Positions 45,827-58,500 of a DNA stretch of 64,000 bases are shown in pieces (position 1 is the stretch's first letter; every line of letters begins with the position of its first letter). This DNA comes from Tubulanus polymorphus (Eukaryota > Nemertea > Palaeonemertea > Tubulaniformes > Tubulanidae): assembly GCF_964204645.1 (NCBI RefSeq), contig NC_134032.1, positions 14,564,275-14,628,274 on the forward strand. The letters run 5' to 3'. Under the pieces are notes generated by a model, which saw only the letters and a list, made by a program, of their open reading frames with translations, had not been told where the DNA came from and did not search any database. A program made the translations under genes and the position numbers.

Positions 45827-46070
45827 GGTCCAGTTCCACAGTCGTGAGTTAAGATTTGACTCCGAGTTAAAACATTGAAAATGAACTAACTTTAACTCCG
45901 AGTTAACTCTAACTCAAAACTGTGGAACTGGTTCCTGGGTGATATTAGCTAATATACTAGACTCAGTTCCACAGTTGTAAGTTCAGACTTGACTCAGAGT
46001 TAACTCAGTGAAAATGAACTAATTTCAACTCTGGGGTTTACTCGTAACTCACAACTGTGGAACTGGATCC
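45827..46070. mobile_element. Two adjacent GGTTCCACAGTT-family TIR elements
   Basis: 45827-45936 and 45959-46070 each begin with (C)CAGTTCCACAGT and end AACTGTGGAACTGG. Interiors have TTGACTC and GAAAATGAACTAA words as in the 29.1-kb copy. Confidence 0.7.
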
Positions 46071-46506
46071 TGAATTATTATTGAGGTGGATTTAGCCGTA
46101 ACCCTAACCCTAGCCTAATAATCTGAAGTCCAACTGACAGCATCACACAATATGAACACAAAAGAATATGGATGAAATAAATCCTCAGAGAATTCCACAG
46201 CATTTTTTGATAACTGCCTAAACCCTGAGATTTTCTGGAAGCCCATGTAAACATTTGACAATCCTAAGTTCAACTATTGTAAGCTAACCACCAAATCAAC
46301 TTCACAGTCTTTACCTTAGTCATACTGCCCCTGCTGGAGAGCCTAGATATTAAACTACGTCCGAATCACAGAGATCTATAAAAAAATATTACATTTTTAA
46401 TTCCATCATATAGAATTCACTAAGACATGTATTCTAAACCTGCAATATAGTGGCTGTATGTCCAGTATATTGATTCAGTGCATCTCATAAAGAAACTGAA
46501 CACTTT

Positions 46507-49500
46507 TTAATTAAGAAGAAAATCTTCACTGGAAGCAGGTGTCTTCTCGTTAATTCCAGTCTCACGTAGTATTCCATTTTCCATTAACATCAAGCTGACA
46601 GTTTCTTTCTTACGTTTTTGTTTCCTGGAAAATCACAAGTTTACGAAGTAGTAGCACAGGAACAGTAATTTAGTCTTACTGGTACCAGCTGATCTTACGG
46701 GTTACCTCTAGAACAATGTAAATACCAGCTGATCTTACGGGTTACCCTTAGAACAGTGTGAATACCAGCTGATCTTACGGGTTACCCCTAGGACAATGTG
46801 AATACCAGCTGATCTTACGGGTTACCCCTAGAACAGTGTGAATACCAGCTGATCTTACGGGTTACCCCTAGGACAATGTGAATACCAGCTGATCTTACGG
46901 GTTACCCCTAGGACAGTGTGAATACCACCTGATCTTACGGGTTACACCTAGAACAGTGTGAATACCAGCTGATCTTACGGGTTACCCCTAGAACAGTGTG
47001 AATACCAGCTGATCTTACGGGTTACCCCTAGGACAATGTGAATACCAGCTGATCTTACGGGTTACCCCTAGAACAGTGTGAATACCAGCTGATCTTACGG
47101 GTTACCCCTAGAACAGTGTGAATACCAGCTGATCTTACAGGTTACCCCTAGAACAGTGTGAATACCAGCTGATCTTACGGGTTACCCCTAGAACAGTGTA
47201 AATACCAGCTGATCTTACGGGTTACCCCTAGAACAGTGTGAATACCTGCTGATTTTACGGGTTACCCCTAGAACAGTGTGAATACCAGCTGATCTTACAG
47301 GTTACCCCTAGGACAATGTGAATACCAGCTGATCTTATGGGTTACCCCTAGAACAGTGTGAACACCGTCTTGAATTCAGACAATTGAAAATGAATGACAT
47401 TCAACTCTAGAATTTAAATAAGATCCTCACTGCAGTGTTGAGTGAAATAATTAGCCTACTAGGCCCAGTTTAACTGAATTATGTAGAGCCTTTGATCCAG
47501 ATTTACTGAAATATGTAGGCTACTTACGGCGAACTCTTTCCGAAAGTCTCTCCATCCTCGAGCGTTTCGGGAAGAACTTGATTCAAAGTTTCAGGCAGAA
47601 GCAGCGCCAAGAGGCCGGCAGCGATGGCTGTACTACCGAATATTATCGATGGCAAAGGATTCCAATATTTACTCTACAATATACAATATACGATACATGA
47701 TATACGATACATGATATACGATACATGATATACGATATCGGGGATGAATCCAGAAAAATTGGAAGGTAGGGTCCAGAAGAAATGACTAATTCACGGAATC
47801 CCAGAGGAGGGAAGTTTGAATTTTGCTATTTAGTTCGATTGGTTATAGAATCAAAATGGGTTTAGACTGATCTCAAGTTGTTTGATTGGCTATAGAACCA
47901 AAATGAGCTTAGACTGGTCTTAAGTTGTTAGATTGGTTATAGAACTAAAATGAGCCAAGACTGGTCTTAAGTTGTTAGATCGGTTATAGAACTAAAATAA
48001 GCTTAGACTGGTCTTAAGTTGTTAGATTTAGTTATAGAACCAAAATGAGTTTAGACTGATCTTTAGTTGTTAGATTGTTTATAGAACCAAAATGAGCTTA
48101 GAACTAAAATGAGCTTAGACTGGTCTTAAGTTGTTAAACCTGGCTCTAGAACTAAGTTGATCTAAGTCTAAACGATGACTGTGGAACCGGCCCCAGAGGG
48201 AAGCAACATTATAACGGTTGATACTTACGAGACTAGCGATCTGAGGAGCGATCAGTCCGCCGATTCTGGCGTGCATCGATCCGGTTCCTACCCCCACGTT
48301 ACGTATAACAGTCGGGAAAACTTCGGCCGAATAAACGTAGATGATCGAAAACGACGCGGAAATTCCGAACTTCCCGATATTCGCTAGGGTCAACAGCAGC
48401 GGCAACAGTTCTAGAAATAGCAATAATTATGAGAAAATATGAAATCGATATTTCAGTGGATTTGGTGCGTCACCTCCAGGACCAGGGCTCAATTCTACAG
48501 TTCTAGGTTTTAGTTTCACTTGTAGTTTTAACTCAGTTGTGAGTTAGAGTTAACTGTGAACTCAGGATCCAGTTCCACAGTTGTGAGTTAGAGTTAACTG
48601 TGAACTCAGGATCCAGTTCCACAGTTGTGAGTTAGAGTTAACTCTGAACTCAGGATCCAGTTCCACAGCTGTGAGTTAGAGTTAACTGTGAACTCAGGAT
48701 CCGGTTCTACAGTTAAGAGTTAGAGTTAACTCTGAACTCAGGATCCGGTTCCACAGCTGTGAGTTAGAGTTAACTGTGAACGCAGGATCCAGTTCCACAG
48801 CTGTGAGTTAGAGTTAACTGTGAACGCAGGATCCGGTTCCACAGCTGTGAGTTAGAGTTAACTGTGAACGCAGGATCCGGTTCCTCAGCTGTGAGTTAGA
48901 GTTAACTGTGAACTCAGGATCCAGTTCTTCAGTTGTGGTGTTTGAGTTAAACCAATAATTAAAACTTAACCGTAGAACTGGGTTGAAGATCTTAGGGAGT
49001 CTAATGAATGATGACACATCATAAATCTACGAGCACCTTACACATTCCCCTTCGAACGTGCATTATAGTATAGAGCTTCTTGATTTAGTTTCGAATCCTC
49101 ATTATCATTATCATCGTCATCATTATCATCATCATCACTTTCACTTACTTTCATTTTTTATGAGTGGCGCGCAACAGAGACAAGCAACGCCACCTAGCAG
49201 CATCATGAATACTAACGTGCGTTGGCGTCCGATTCGATTGAGAACGAAACACGTTAAAACGTACGACGGTATTTCCACGGCGCCGGAGATGAATATACTC
49301 AGATATATGTTACCGCCCATCTCTTCGGAACTCAACGCTAAACCGTAATAAATTAAACTGTTTACAAACCTGAAAAATATAAATGAAATTTGTTCAGGAT
49401 CCACACGCGGGGATATTTTGTTTGATTTTTTGATTGAGTGTCCCTTACAGACCGACCACACCTGCCGGGAGCGAAACAGGGGGTTTGATTTTGAAATCGG

Positions 49501-52500
49501 AAATCGAAGTACAGATATAGATGTGTGATCGGCGGTCGAGTTAACACGCGGGATATTAGCCGTATGGCTCGAGAGTGCCCCCCCTCGAAAGTTTGCCCGT
49601 TGAAATATAGGGATTCATTTTTATCAACTCTGATAGCCTCTAGGGACTGGTTGCACAGTTGTGGCCATAAATGGATCTTTAGACTGGTCTTAAGTTGTTT
49701 GATTGGCTATAGAACTAAGTTGGTCTAAGACTGGTCTTATGTCTTAGCCGTGACTGCGCAACCGACCCAGGAGGTTCTAAAATGGTCATACAATTTTAGA
49801 CCCCCTTTGTTCGGCTTCATTCCTTTGGCTTTCCCTTAGGCTAGGGGACTGGGAGTGCCCTTTTTTAGTGCTGTCAATTTTTGTTTCAGTACATTCTAGC
49901 CCTGACCCTAATTTTGTATATCTAGATATATCTAGATTGTTAGAGGATTAAGTTAAGACCTGTCTTAGATCTCACACCTGTGCTGCAGTGCGACATGTCC
50001 GTGGTTTGGTAAAGCTTTCTACAGTTATGGGACCCAGTTTCACATATTGTCAGATTTTACTTCGGTGTGGGTTGTTAATTTAACATAGTGTGGGTTTGAT
50101 TTGATTCTGGATCCAGTTCCACAGTTGTGCGGGTTAAATTTGACATTGGGTCCAGTTCCACAGTTGTGTGGGTTTAATTTAACTCTGGATGCAGTTCCAC
50201 AGTTGTGTAGGTTTAATTTGACTCTGGATACAGTTCCACAGTTGTGTGGGTTTAATTTGACTCTGGATATCATCCCACAGTTGCGTGGATATAATTTGAC
50301 ACTGGATCCAGTTCCACAGAACTTAGTGTGGGTTTGATATGACTCTGGATCTAGTTCCACAGTTGTGTGGGTTTAATTTGACTGTGGACCCAGTTCCACA
50401 GTTGTGTGGGTTTGATTTGACTCTGGATCCAGTTCCACAATTGTGTAGGTTTAATTTGACTCTGGATGCAGTTCCACAGTTGTGTGGGTTTAATTTGACT
50501 CTGGATATCGTCCCACAGTTGCATGGATATAATTGGACACTGGATCCAGTTCCACAAGTTATGCGAGTATAATCTTATCATCTTTGGTTTTATGTAATTA
50601 CTGTATTAAACTGTGACATAAAATCTGAAATGGATCCAGTTGTCAAGGATCAATGCTAAAACAACATAAACAAAGGTACTGATGAAAACAATCTTCTCAA
50701 CGCTAAACCGTGATCCCTGTAAACATGTGATGTTATTTTGGCCGTGCCATATACATATATCTCTCTAGTGCATGACTCACCAGTTGAAAAATATGTTTAA
50801 AGACTTTTTTCTCATATTCGGTGTTCGCACCAAGTCAATTACATTTGGCATTGGGCCTTCCTGTACCTGGAATAATATTCAATAGTATCGACAACATAAA
50901 TCACCTGATCATCTCAGGAAAGATCTTAGGTCGTCTCTTACTAAACGCATCATTTTTCCTTCATTTTCTCTAAATCTACTAAATCTCTAAAACTACATAA
51001 TTGCAAGGCACCAAAAATTAAAATTCCCTGATTGAATTATAAGATATCCTCAGTGGAGGCTGTTTCTATTTAAAGAGGTTCTTTGTGCCACTGGTCACCA
51101 GCAAGAATTCATATTCCCTGATTAAATTATAAGATATCCTCAGTGAGGACTGTTTCTCATCAAGCGGTTCATTGTGCACCAGCAGGAACAACAAGACAAA
51201 AATTCAAATTCACTGATTAAATAATAAGATATCCTCAGTGGGGGCTGTTTCTAATCAAGAGGTTCCTCATGTCACTCGTCACCAACAAGAACAACAAGGC
51301 ACCAAAAATTCAAATTACATGATTTTCAAGAAAAGAGTCAGAATTCCCTGATCCTCCAGATCTGCTGGAGCCCTGATTTTCAGAGTAGCTGTTTAGATCA
51401 ATTTCACGCCCACTCATTTTTTCTATCATAGGAATCTTAAGATAATGTTTACCCTACCCAGTCTAGTCACTCCTTCCTCCTGAAGCCCAAACTCATAATC
51501 AAATTTCAACTGTATAATTCCCTGTTGTTGTATAAGGTATGGGCCACACGAGCATATTTTTTTTCACATTTGATATTTTCGCCCGATTATTTACGTCGGC
51601 GATCGTATCGCCCGCAAATTCGCTCGTGTGCCCGCACTCGGGCGAATTCCGCCGAGCGATCCATTTCTATCAACCAATCGGACACATTGTTGACATCACG
51701 TGATCTATTAACCGTCACCCATTAAACGGCGTCAGAATTTTGGTTTAATCGCTACACGTGAGCCCGCTCTTATCGGGCGTATAAATTCGCCGACGAATTC
51801 GTCGCGATTGGACAAAAAAATACGCTCGTGTGCACGTAGCTTAAAACATGGCCAATTTTGCTCCGACGGAACAAACTTTAGCGTGTCTCCTAATTGTTGT
51901 TTTGACTCTTACCTTTACTTGGACGTTAAAGCATATTTTTTCCGGAGCAATTTTACCATTTAATCGAGCTATTTTCTCGACGATAAGTTGCGCCTCTTCG
52001 CACCGGCCTTCCGAGATCAGCCACCGCGGCGATTCAGGAATTATCCTGCAAGCATCGAATTTATATAAGCTTAAAATGGTTTGGATTTTATAAAAGAATT
52101 TAACAAGCTAACCATCGATGGAACACTGTGTATCGAGATTTTGAGGATTGGACATCCTACTTCTGGCAGGGATTCGAACCTGATGACATCGCTACACTCA
52201 GCCATGGCCCAAAACCCAGCTGCCTTGCAACTAGTTGTCTCCAATCGCAGTGTCGATGTGCGCTAGGCTTTAGTTACTAATATTTCACTATGTTTGACTG
52301 GTGCTGCCATCTTTCAAGAGAGATTAGTAATTACTAATTAAATCAATACACCGCAGTGTGGTGTACTAGCAAAATCAATCACTGATTCGTACACCACACT
52401 GCGGTGTAGACACACTGAAAGGGTTAAGGGGTTGTGGAATCGGAGAAACTTACCACCAGTAGACGAGTAACAGAATGAATGGAATGGAAATGCTGAGTTG

Positions 52501-55500
52501 TAACATGATGTGATTCCTGACGAAATACGCGATTCCCGGTAACAACATGAATCCACATGCGAAATAACCCTGCACGAATATACCCATCCCCATACGATAC
52601 TTCGGACCCATCATCTCCATCACTAAAATAACACAGAAAATAAAAACATGGTCAGAGCATTAGAAGTACGATAGCCCCCCCCCCCCCATACATTCTAGAG
52701 ACTGTAGGTAATAGTAGAGGTTCACACAGACGTGGAGAGTAGATGATACAATTAAAACCCACTCTTTACGAAGTTATACGTTAAAAACGAAATTCATTAA
52801 CTAAATCAAAAGTAAAAGAGACTATTGGTAATAGTAGAATAATCCAGTTCACCCAGATGCAGAATTTAAAGCATTTAAAATGAAATTTATCAATCAAATC
52901 AGAAGTTAAAGAGACTATTGGTAATAATAGAATATCTCGGTTCACTCAGACGTGGAGAATAGATTAAACCAACTATATTTATATATAAATTTGAAACATT
53001 AGAAATGAAATTTATAAACCAAATCAGAAGTTAAAGAGACTATTGGTAATGGTAAAACAGTCTGGTTCACTCACACGTGTGGAATAGATTATATATACAA
53101 ATTTAAAGCATTTAAAATGAAATTTATAAACCAAATCAAAAGTTAGAGACTATTGGTAATCGTAGAATAGTTTTGGAATTTTGATGTAAATAAAGTATGA
53201 AAATAAATTCGAAAATTTTTTCGAAAAAAAACAGACTTTACCGAACACGAATGAGGTCGTGAACGCTCCTGCGGCGGCGGTTCCAACAATGAATCGTAGA
53301 ATTACGTACGTCGTATAGTTCGGAGCAAACGCGGCCGACACTGCCGTTATCGATTCCAACAATAAGGCCAAAACCATCGTTTTATGACGACCAAATCTAT
53401 AAATAGAAAATAATAAGGAATTTCTACCAAGGAGAAATAATTTCACCCTATTTCCGCCTCAATATAATTTCTTAATTTTCTTACATCTCAATTTCATTAA
53501 TTTCATAATCACTAATATCTCAATTTCATTATTTCTTAAATTACTTATATCTCAATTTCATTATTTCTTAAATTACTTATATCTCAATTTCATTATTTCT
53601 TAAATTACTTATATCTCAATTTCATTATTTCTTAATTAACTTATATCTCAATTTCATTATTTCATAATCACTAATATCTCAATTTCATTATTTCTTAAAT
53701 TACTTATATCTCAATTTCATTATTTCTTAAATTACTTATATCTCAATTTCATTATTTCTTAAATTACTTATATCTCAATTTCATTATTTCTTAATTAACT
53801 TATATCTCAATTTCATTATTTCATAATCACTAATATCTCAATTTCATTATTTCTTTAATTACTTATATCTCAATTTCATTATTTCTTTAATTACTTATAT
53901 CTCAATTTCATTATTTCTTAAATAACTTATATCTCAATTTCATTATTTCTTAATTTACTTATATCTCAATTTCATTATTTCTTAATTTACTTATATCTCA
54001 ATGTCATTATTTCATAATCACTAATATCTCAATTTCATTATTTCTTTAATTACTTATATCTCAATTTCATTTAGTTGTTAATTATCAATATCCGTGAGTG
54101 TTGGAGGGAAAAGTAATCCACACCATCAATTAAGTTTGATGGGAGTTAAACATTAGTTGTCAGACTCCTGCAGCTAAATACACTCAATCAATTCGTCTCT
54201 CTGTAAAAGGGGGGATCCGAAGGAGGTCACCACTTCATCGACTAACTACATATTGTTTCCAAGAACATCATACAATAAGTGGTTCATAACAGACAAAACT
54301 TTTTAACTATTATCAAAAGTATGAAAATAGAATAAAAACAAGAAGTCAAAAAGTTTTCTCTGCACGCAATGACCTCATAAAATTTATCTTGGGATTTTTG
54401 TTGTACGACACAATACGTGAGACGACAGGTGAAATCAGTTCATTCTATATCAGATATTTCAAATCTATATCAGATATTTCAAATCTATATCAGATATTTC
54501 AAATCTATATCAGATATTTCAAATCTATATCAGATATTGCAAATCTATACACGATAATTTCAAATCTATACACGATAATTTCAAATCTAAATACAGGGAC
54601 GTCACATGAGTAGTTCGCATCCGATGTATTGTCCATCATATTGTCCATGAGGTCATAGCTGTGGAACTGGGTTCACAGTCAAATTTAACCAACACAACTG
54701 TGGAACTGGATCCAGTTTTATCAAAGGTGGAATTTTTCTACGTGAGTGGAACCTGATTATAACGCTACCTCAGCTCAGAAATAACAATTTATCAGTTTTA
54801 ATACATTCGTGAATTCAGTCCCAAATCTCAATGATTTTGGAAATTAACAGGGAACTACAGTTAAATGAAGATCGCCGTAATCAGTTTCACTGTACAACAT
54901 TATACATATGAGAGACTGTTCATGCATACCGTGGCACTTAAGGTAGGGGCACACGAGCGTATTTTTTCGCCCGATCGCGGCAAATTTATAAATCGCCAAC
55001 TCGATCGCCCGGCGAATCGCCCGTATCAAACATGTTTGATATTTTCGGCCAATTATTAACGCCGGCGATCGGATCGCCCGCAAATTTGCTCGTCTGCCCG
55101 CACTCAGCGAATTTCGCCGAGCGATCCATTTTTATCAACCAATAGGATGCATTGTTGATATCATGTGATTCGTTAACTCTCTCCCTCTTAGTGCCAGTCG
55201 CTGACCGAATATCGGTTTGGTCGCTATGTGTGCCCGCTCTTATCAGGCGTATAATTTCGTCGACGAATTCGCTGGCGAATTTAATCGTCGCGATCGGGCG
55301 AAAAAATACGCTCGTGTGTCCCTAGCTTTACAAACTATTCCTTAATGCGGAGCTTAAAAAGTTTATAACCATGGTTTACCTGTCTGATACAGCTCCAAAC
55401 CCGATACACCCGGTCATAAAACCAGCCATATAAATTGTTTGTATGAGTGGCTCCATCCAGTCGTATTTACATATCGTACCGAACTATAAAAAAAAATATT

Positions 55501-58500
55501 CAAAGAAAATAAAACAACACTGTAACGTTTTATAGACAGGGGGAAGGGGGCTGTCTCTTAGCCCCCCTCGGGTAGAGCAGCCATGTCAAAGGCCTCTATC
55601 GGGGTGACGCCCTGGGGCCAGTTGCACAGTCATGACTTAACTCCAAAAGAGGAATCAAAAGAGGACTGGTCTTAAGTCATTAGATTGGCTATAGACTTTA
55701 TACGGTCTAAGACTGGTCTTAGGAAAGTTGTTAGATTGGCTATAAGAACTGAAATGAGCTGAGACTGGTCTTAAGTTGTTAGATTGGCTATAAGAACTGA
55801 AATGAGCTGAGACTGGTCTTAAGTCATTAGATTGGCTATAAGAACTGAAATGAGCTGAGACTGGTCTTAAGTCATTAGATTGGCTATAGAACTTATACGG
55901 TCTAAGACTGGTCTTAGGAAAGTTGTTAGATTGGCTATAAGAACTGAAATGAGCTGAGACTGGTCTTAAGTCATTAGATTGGCTATAGAACTTATACGGT
56001 CTAAGACTGGTCTTAGGAAAGTTGTTAGATTGGCTATAAGAACTGAAATGAGCTGAGACTGGTCTTAAGTCATTAGATTGGCTATAGAACTTATACGGTC
56101 TAAGACTGGTCTTAGGAAAGTTGTTAGATTGGCTATAAGAACTGAAATGAGCTTAGACTGGTCTTAAGTTGTTAGATTGGCTATAACACTACGTTAGTTG
56201 GTCTTAGGCTGAGCTTAAGTCTAAGCCATGACTATGCAACTGGCACCAGGGGCCGGTTGCATAGTCATGGCTTAGACTTAAGACCCGTCTAAGACCAACT
56301 TAGTTCTATAGCCAATCTAACAACTTAAGACCAGTCTTAAGTTTCAAGAACACTTTTGGACTTAAGTCACGACTGTGCAACTGGCACCTGGTTTTAACTA
56401 TCTCTGTCCTGATGAAACGGGTAACCTCGATAGGAATCCGAACCTCCTAAATCTGTCCCTCTGTACTTCATGAAAGATACTTTAATATGTAATTCAATGT
56501 ATTCTGCATCTATGCAGTGTTTTCAATAAGAGCCAGGTCCCAAGTCCTGACCCGCCTGTTTTTTCAAACCAGCCTTCGTTTCAGGGACTGTGACGTATTA
56601 TGGGACCCTACCGTTTTCCAAAGGGACCCGGCTTGTTTATTTCTTATTACTTCTTTGATACAGAGATCTGGACCCCCAGACCACACCCTTCTGCCGCTCC
56701 ATATTTCACGAGAGATACATCAATTATGTATCTAATATATTCAGTATCTCCGCAGCCCCTGTAAGTCAACATGTCAAGTGAACACAGCTTGTATCGCTAA
56801 CAATAACGAATCTTGTCTTTCTAGGTATTTGTGATCACAATGTTGAATCTGTCTTTCTACATATTTGTTTTAGCGCACAACGACATAATGACAAAAAGGC
56901 AGCTGCGAACCATACAGCTAGACATGGGTTGGGAACAGCGTATCAAATAATAGTTAATTACACATAGCATAATACCCCTGGTATATATATATACAGTAGG
57001 ATCATTTTGTCTTCAATAACCCGATATATTTACCACTATAATTTAACACTAGGTCAAGTGAAGCTGAACAGAGTGTAGGCAGAGGGGGGTCTGAACAGGA
57101 TAACTCCATTAACTGAAGAATTAACAATCATAACAGGTCCCTAGATGTTCATTTTTTTACTGAAAATTTGCAGTCATTTGAGTGTTCATTGACTGCTAGT
57201 TGATAATGGGAAACCCGGGTGAGGGATCTCTCCAACACCTCTTACAGTTCGGAGAATCTGAAATTCTCTAATTAGATTCAAAGATATCCTCAGTGAAGGC
57301 TGTTTCTTATCAAGAGGTTCATTGTGTCACTCATCACCAGCAAGAACAACAAGACACCAAAAATTCAAATTCCCTGATTAAATTATAAGATATCCTCAGT
57401 GAGGGCTGTTTCTTATCAATAGGTTCCTTGTGTCATCTCATCACCAGCAAGAACAACACGACACCAAAAATTCAGATTCCCTGATTGAATTATGAAATAT
57501 CCTCAGTGGAGGCTGTTTCTTATCAAAAGGTCCCATATGCCACCAACCAGTCAGAACAACAAGCAGGACTGCCAACCACCGAAAAGTGCTATCAGGAACA
57601 AATTGATTTTTTTTCAGTAACATTTCATTGAAATATGGAAGAAAATGTTCAAATTAATCAGTAATCAACAGTAAGACCCTCAGTAACATCTTTCATATTT
57701 CTGTTCAAATTAATCAGTAATCAACAGTAAGACCCTCAGTAACATCTTTCATATTTCTGTTCAAATTAATCAGTAATCAACAGTAAGACCCTCAGTAACA
57801 TCTTTCATATTTCTGTTTAAATTAATCAGTAATCAACAGTAAGACCCTCAGTTACATCTTTCATATTTCTGTTCAAATTAATCAGTAATCAACAGTAAGA
57901 CCCTCAGTAACATCTTTCATATTTCTGTTCAAATTAATCAGTAATCAACAGTAAGACCCTCAGTAACATCTTTCATATTTCTGTTTAAATTAATCAGTAA
58001 TCAACAGTAAGACCCTCAGTAACATCTTTCATATTTCAGTTCAAATTAAACAGTTATCAACGGTAAGACCCTCAGTAACATCTTTCATATTTCTGTTCAA
58101 ATTAATCAGTAATCGACGGTAAGACCCTCAGTAACATCTTTCATATTTCTGTTCAAATTAATCAGTAATCGACAGTAAGACCCTCAGTAACATCTTTCAT
58201 ATTTCTGTACGCATCAAACAAATAAAATCAGTATTTCTTTTCATAAATAGTAACAAATACTGAAAATCAGAAACAGTTGGCAGCTCTGAACAAAAATACT
58301 GAAAATCAGTGACAGTTGGTAGCTCTGAACAAGACTCCTTAACTTTTCCCTGATTTTCAAAAAGAGTTGCCTGATCTGTAAGAACCCCATTTAACTACAG
58401 GGGCAGATATCTACGCCGCTATTTGGAAATTAGATATCAGTTTTATCTGACACTATCAATCATATTTTCAATTTTGGGGTCAGCGATCATGAAGGCAATG

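Noticed and set aside
46683-47362. Regular repeats that might be taken for a CRISPR array
   Set aside because: Units are contiguous with no unique spacers, and the genome is eukaryotic. The same applies to every array in the window.
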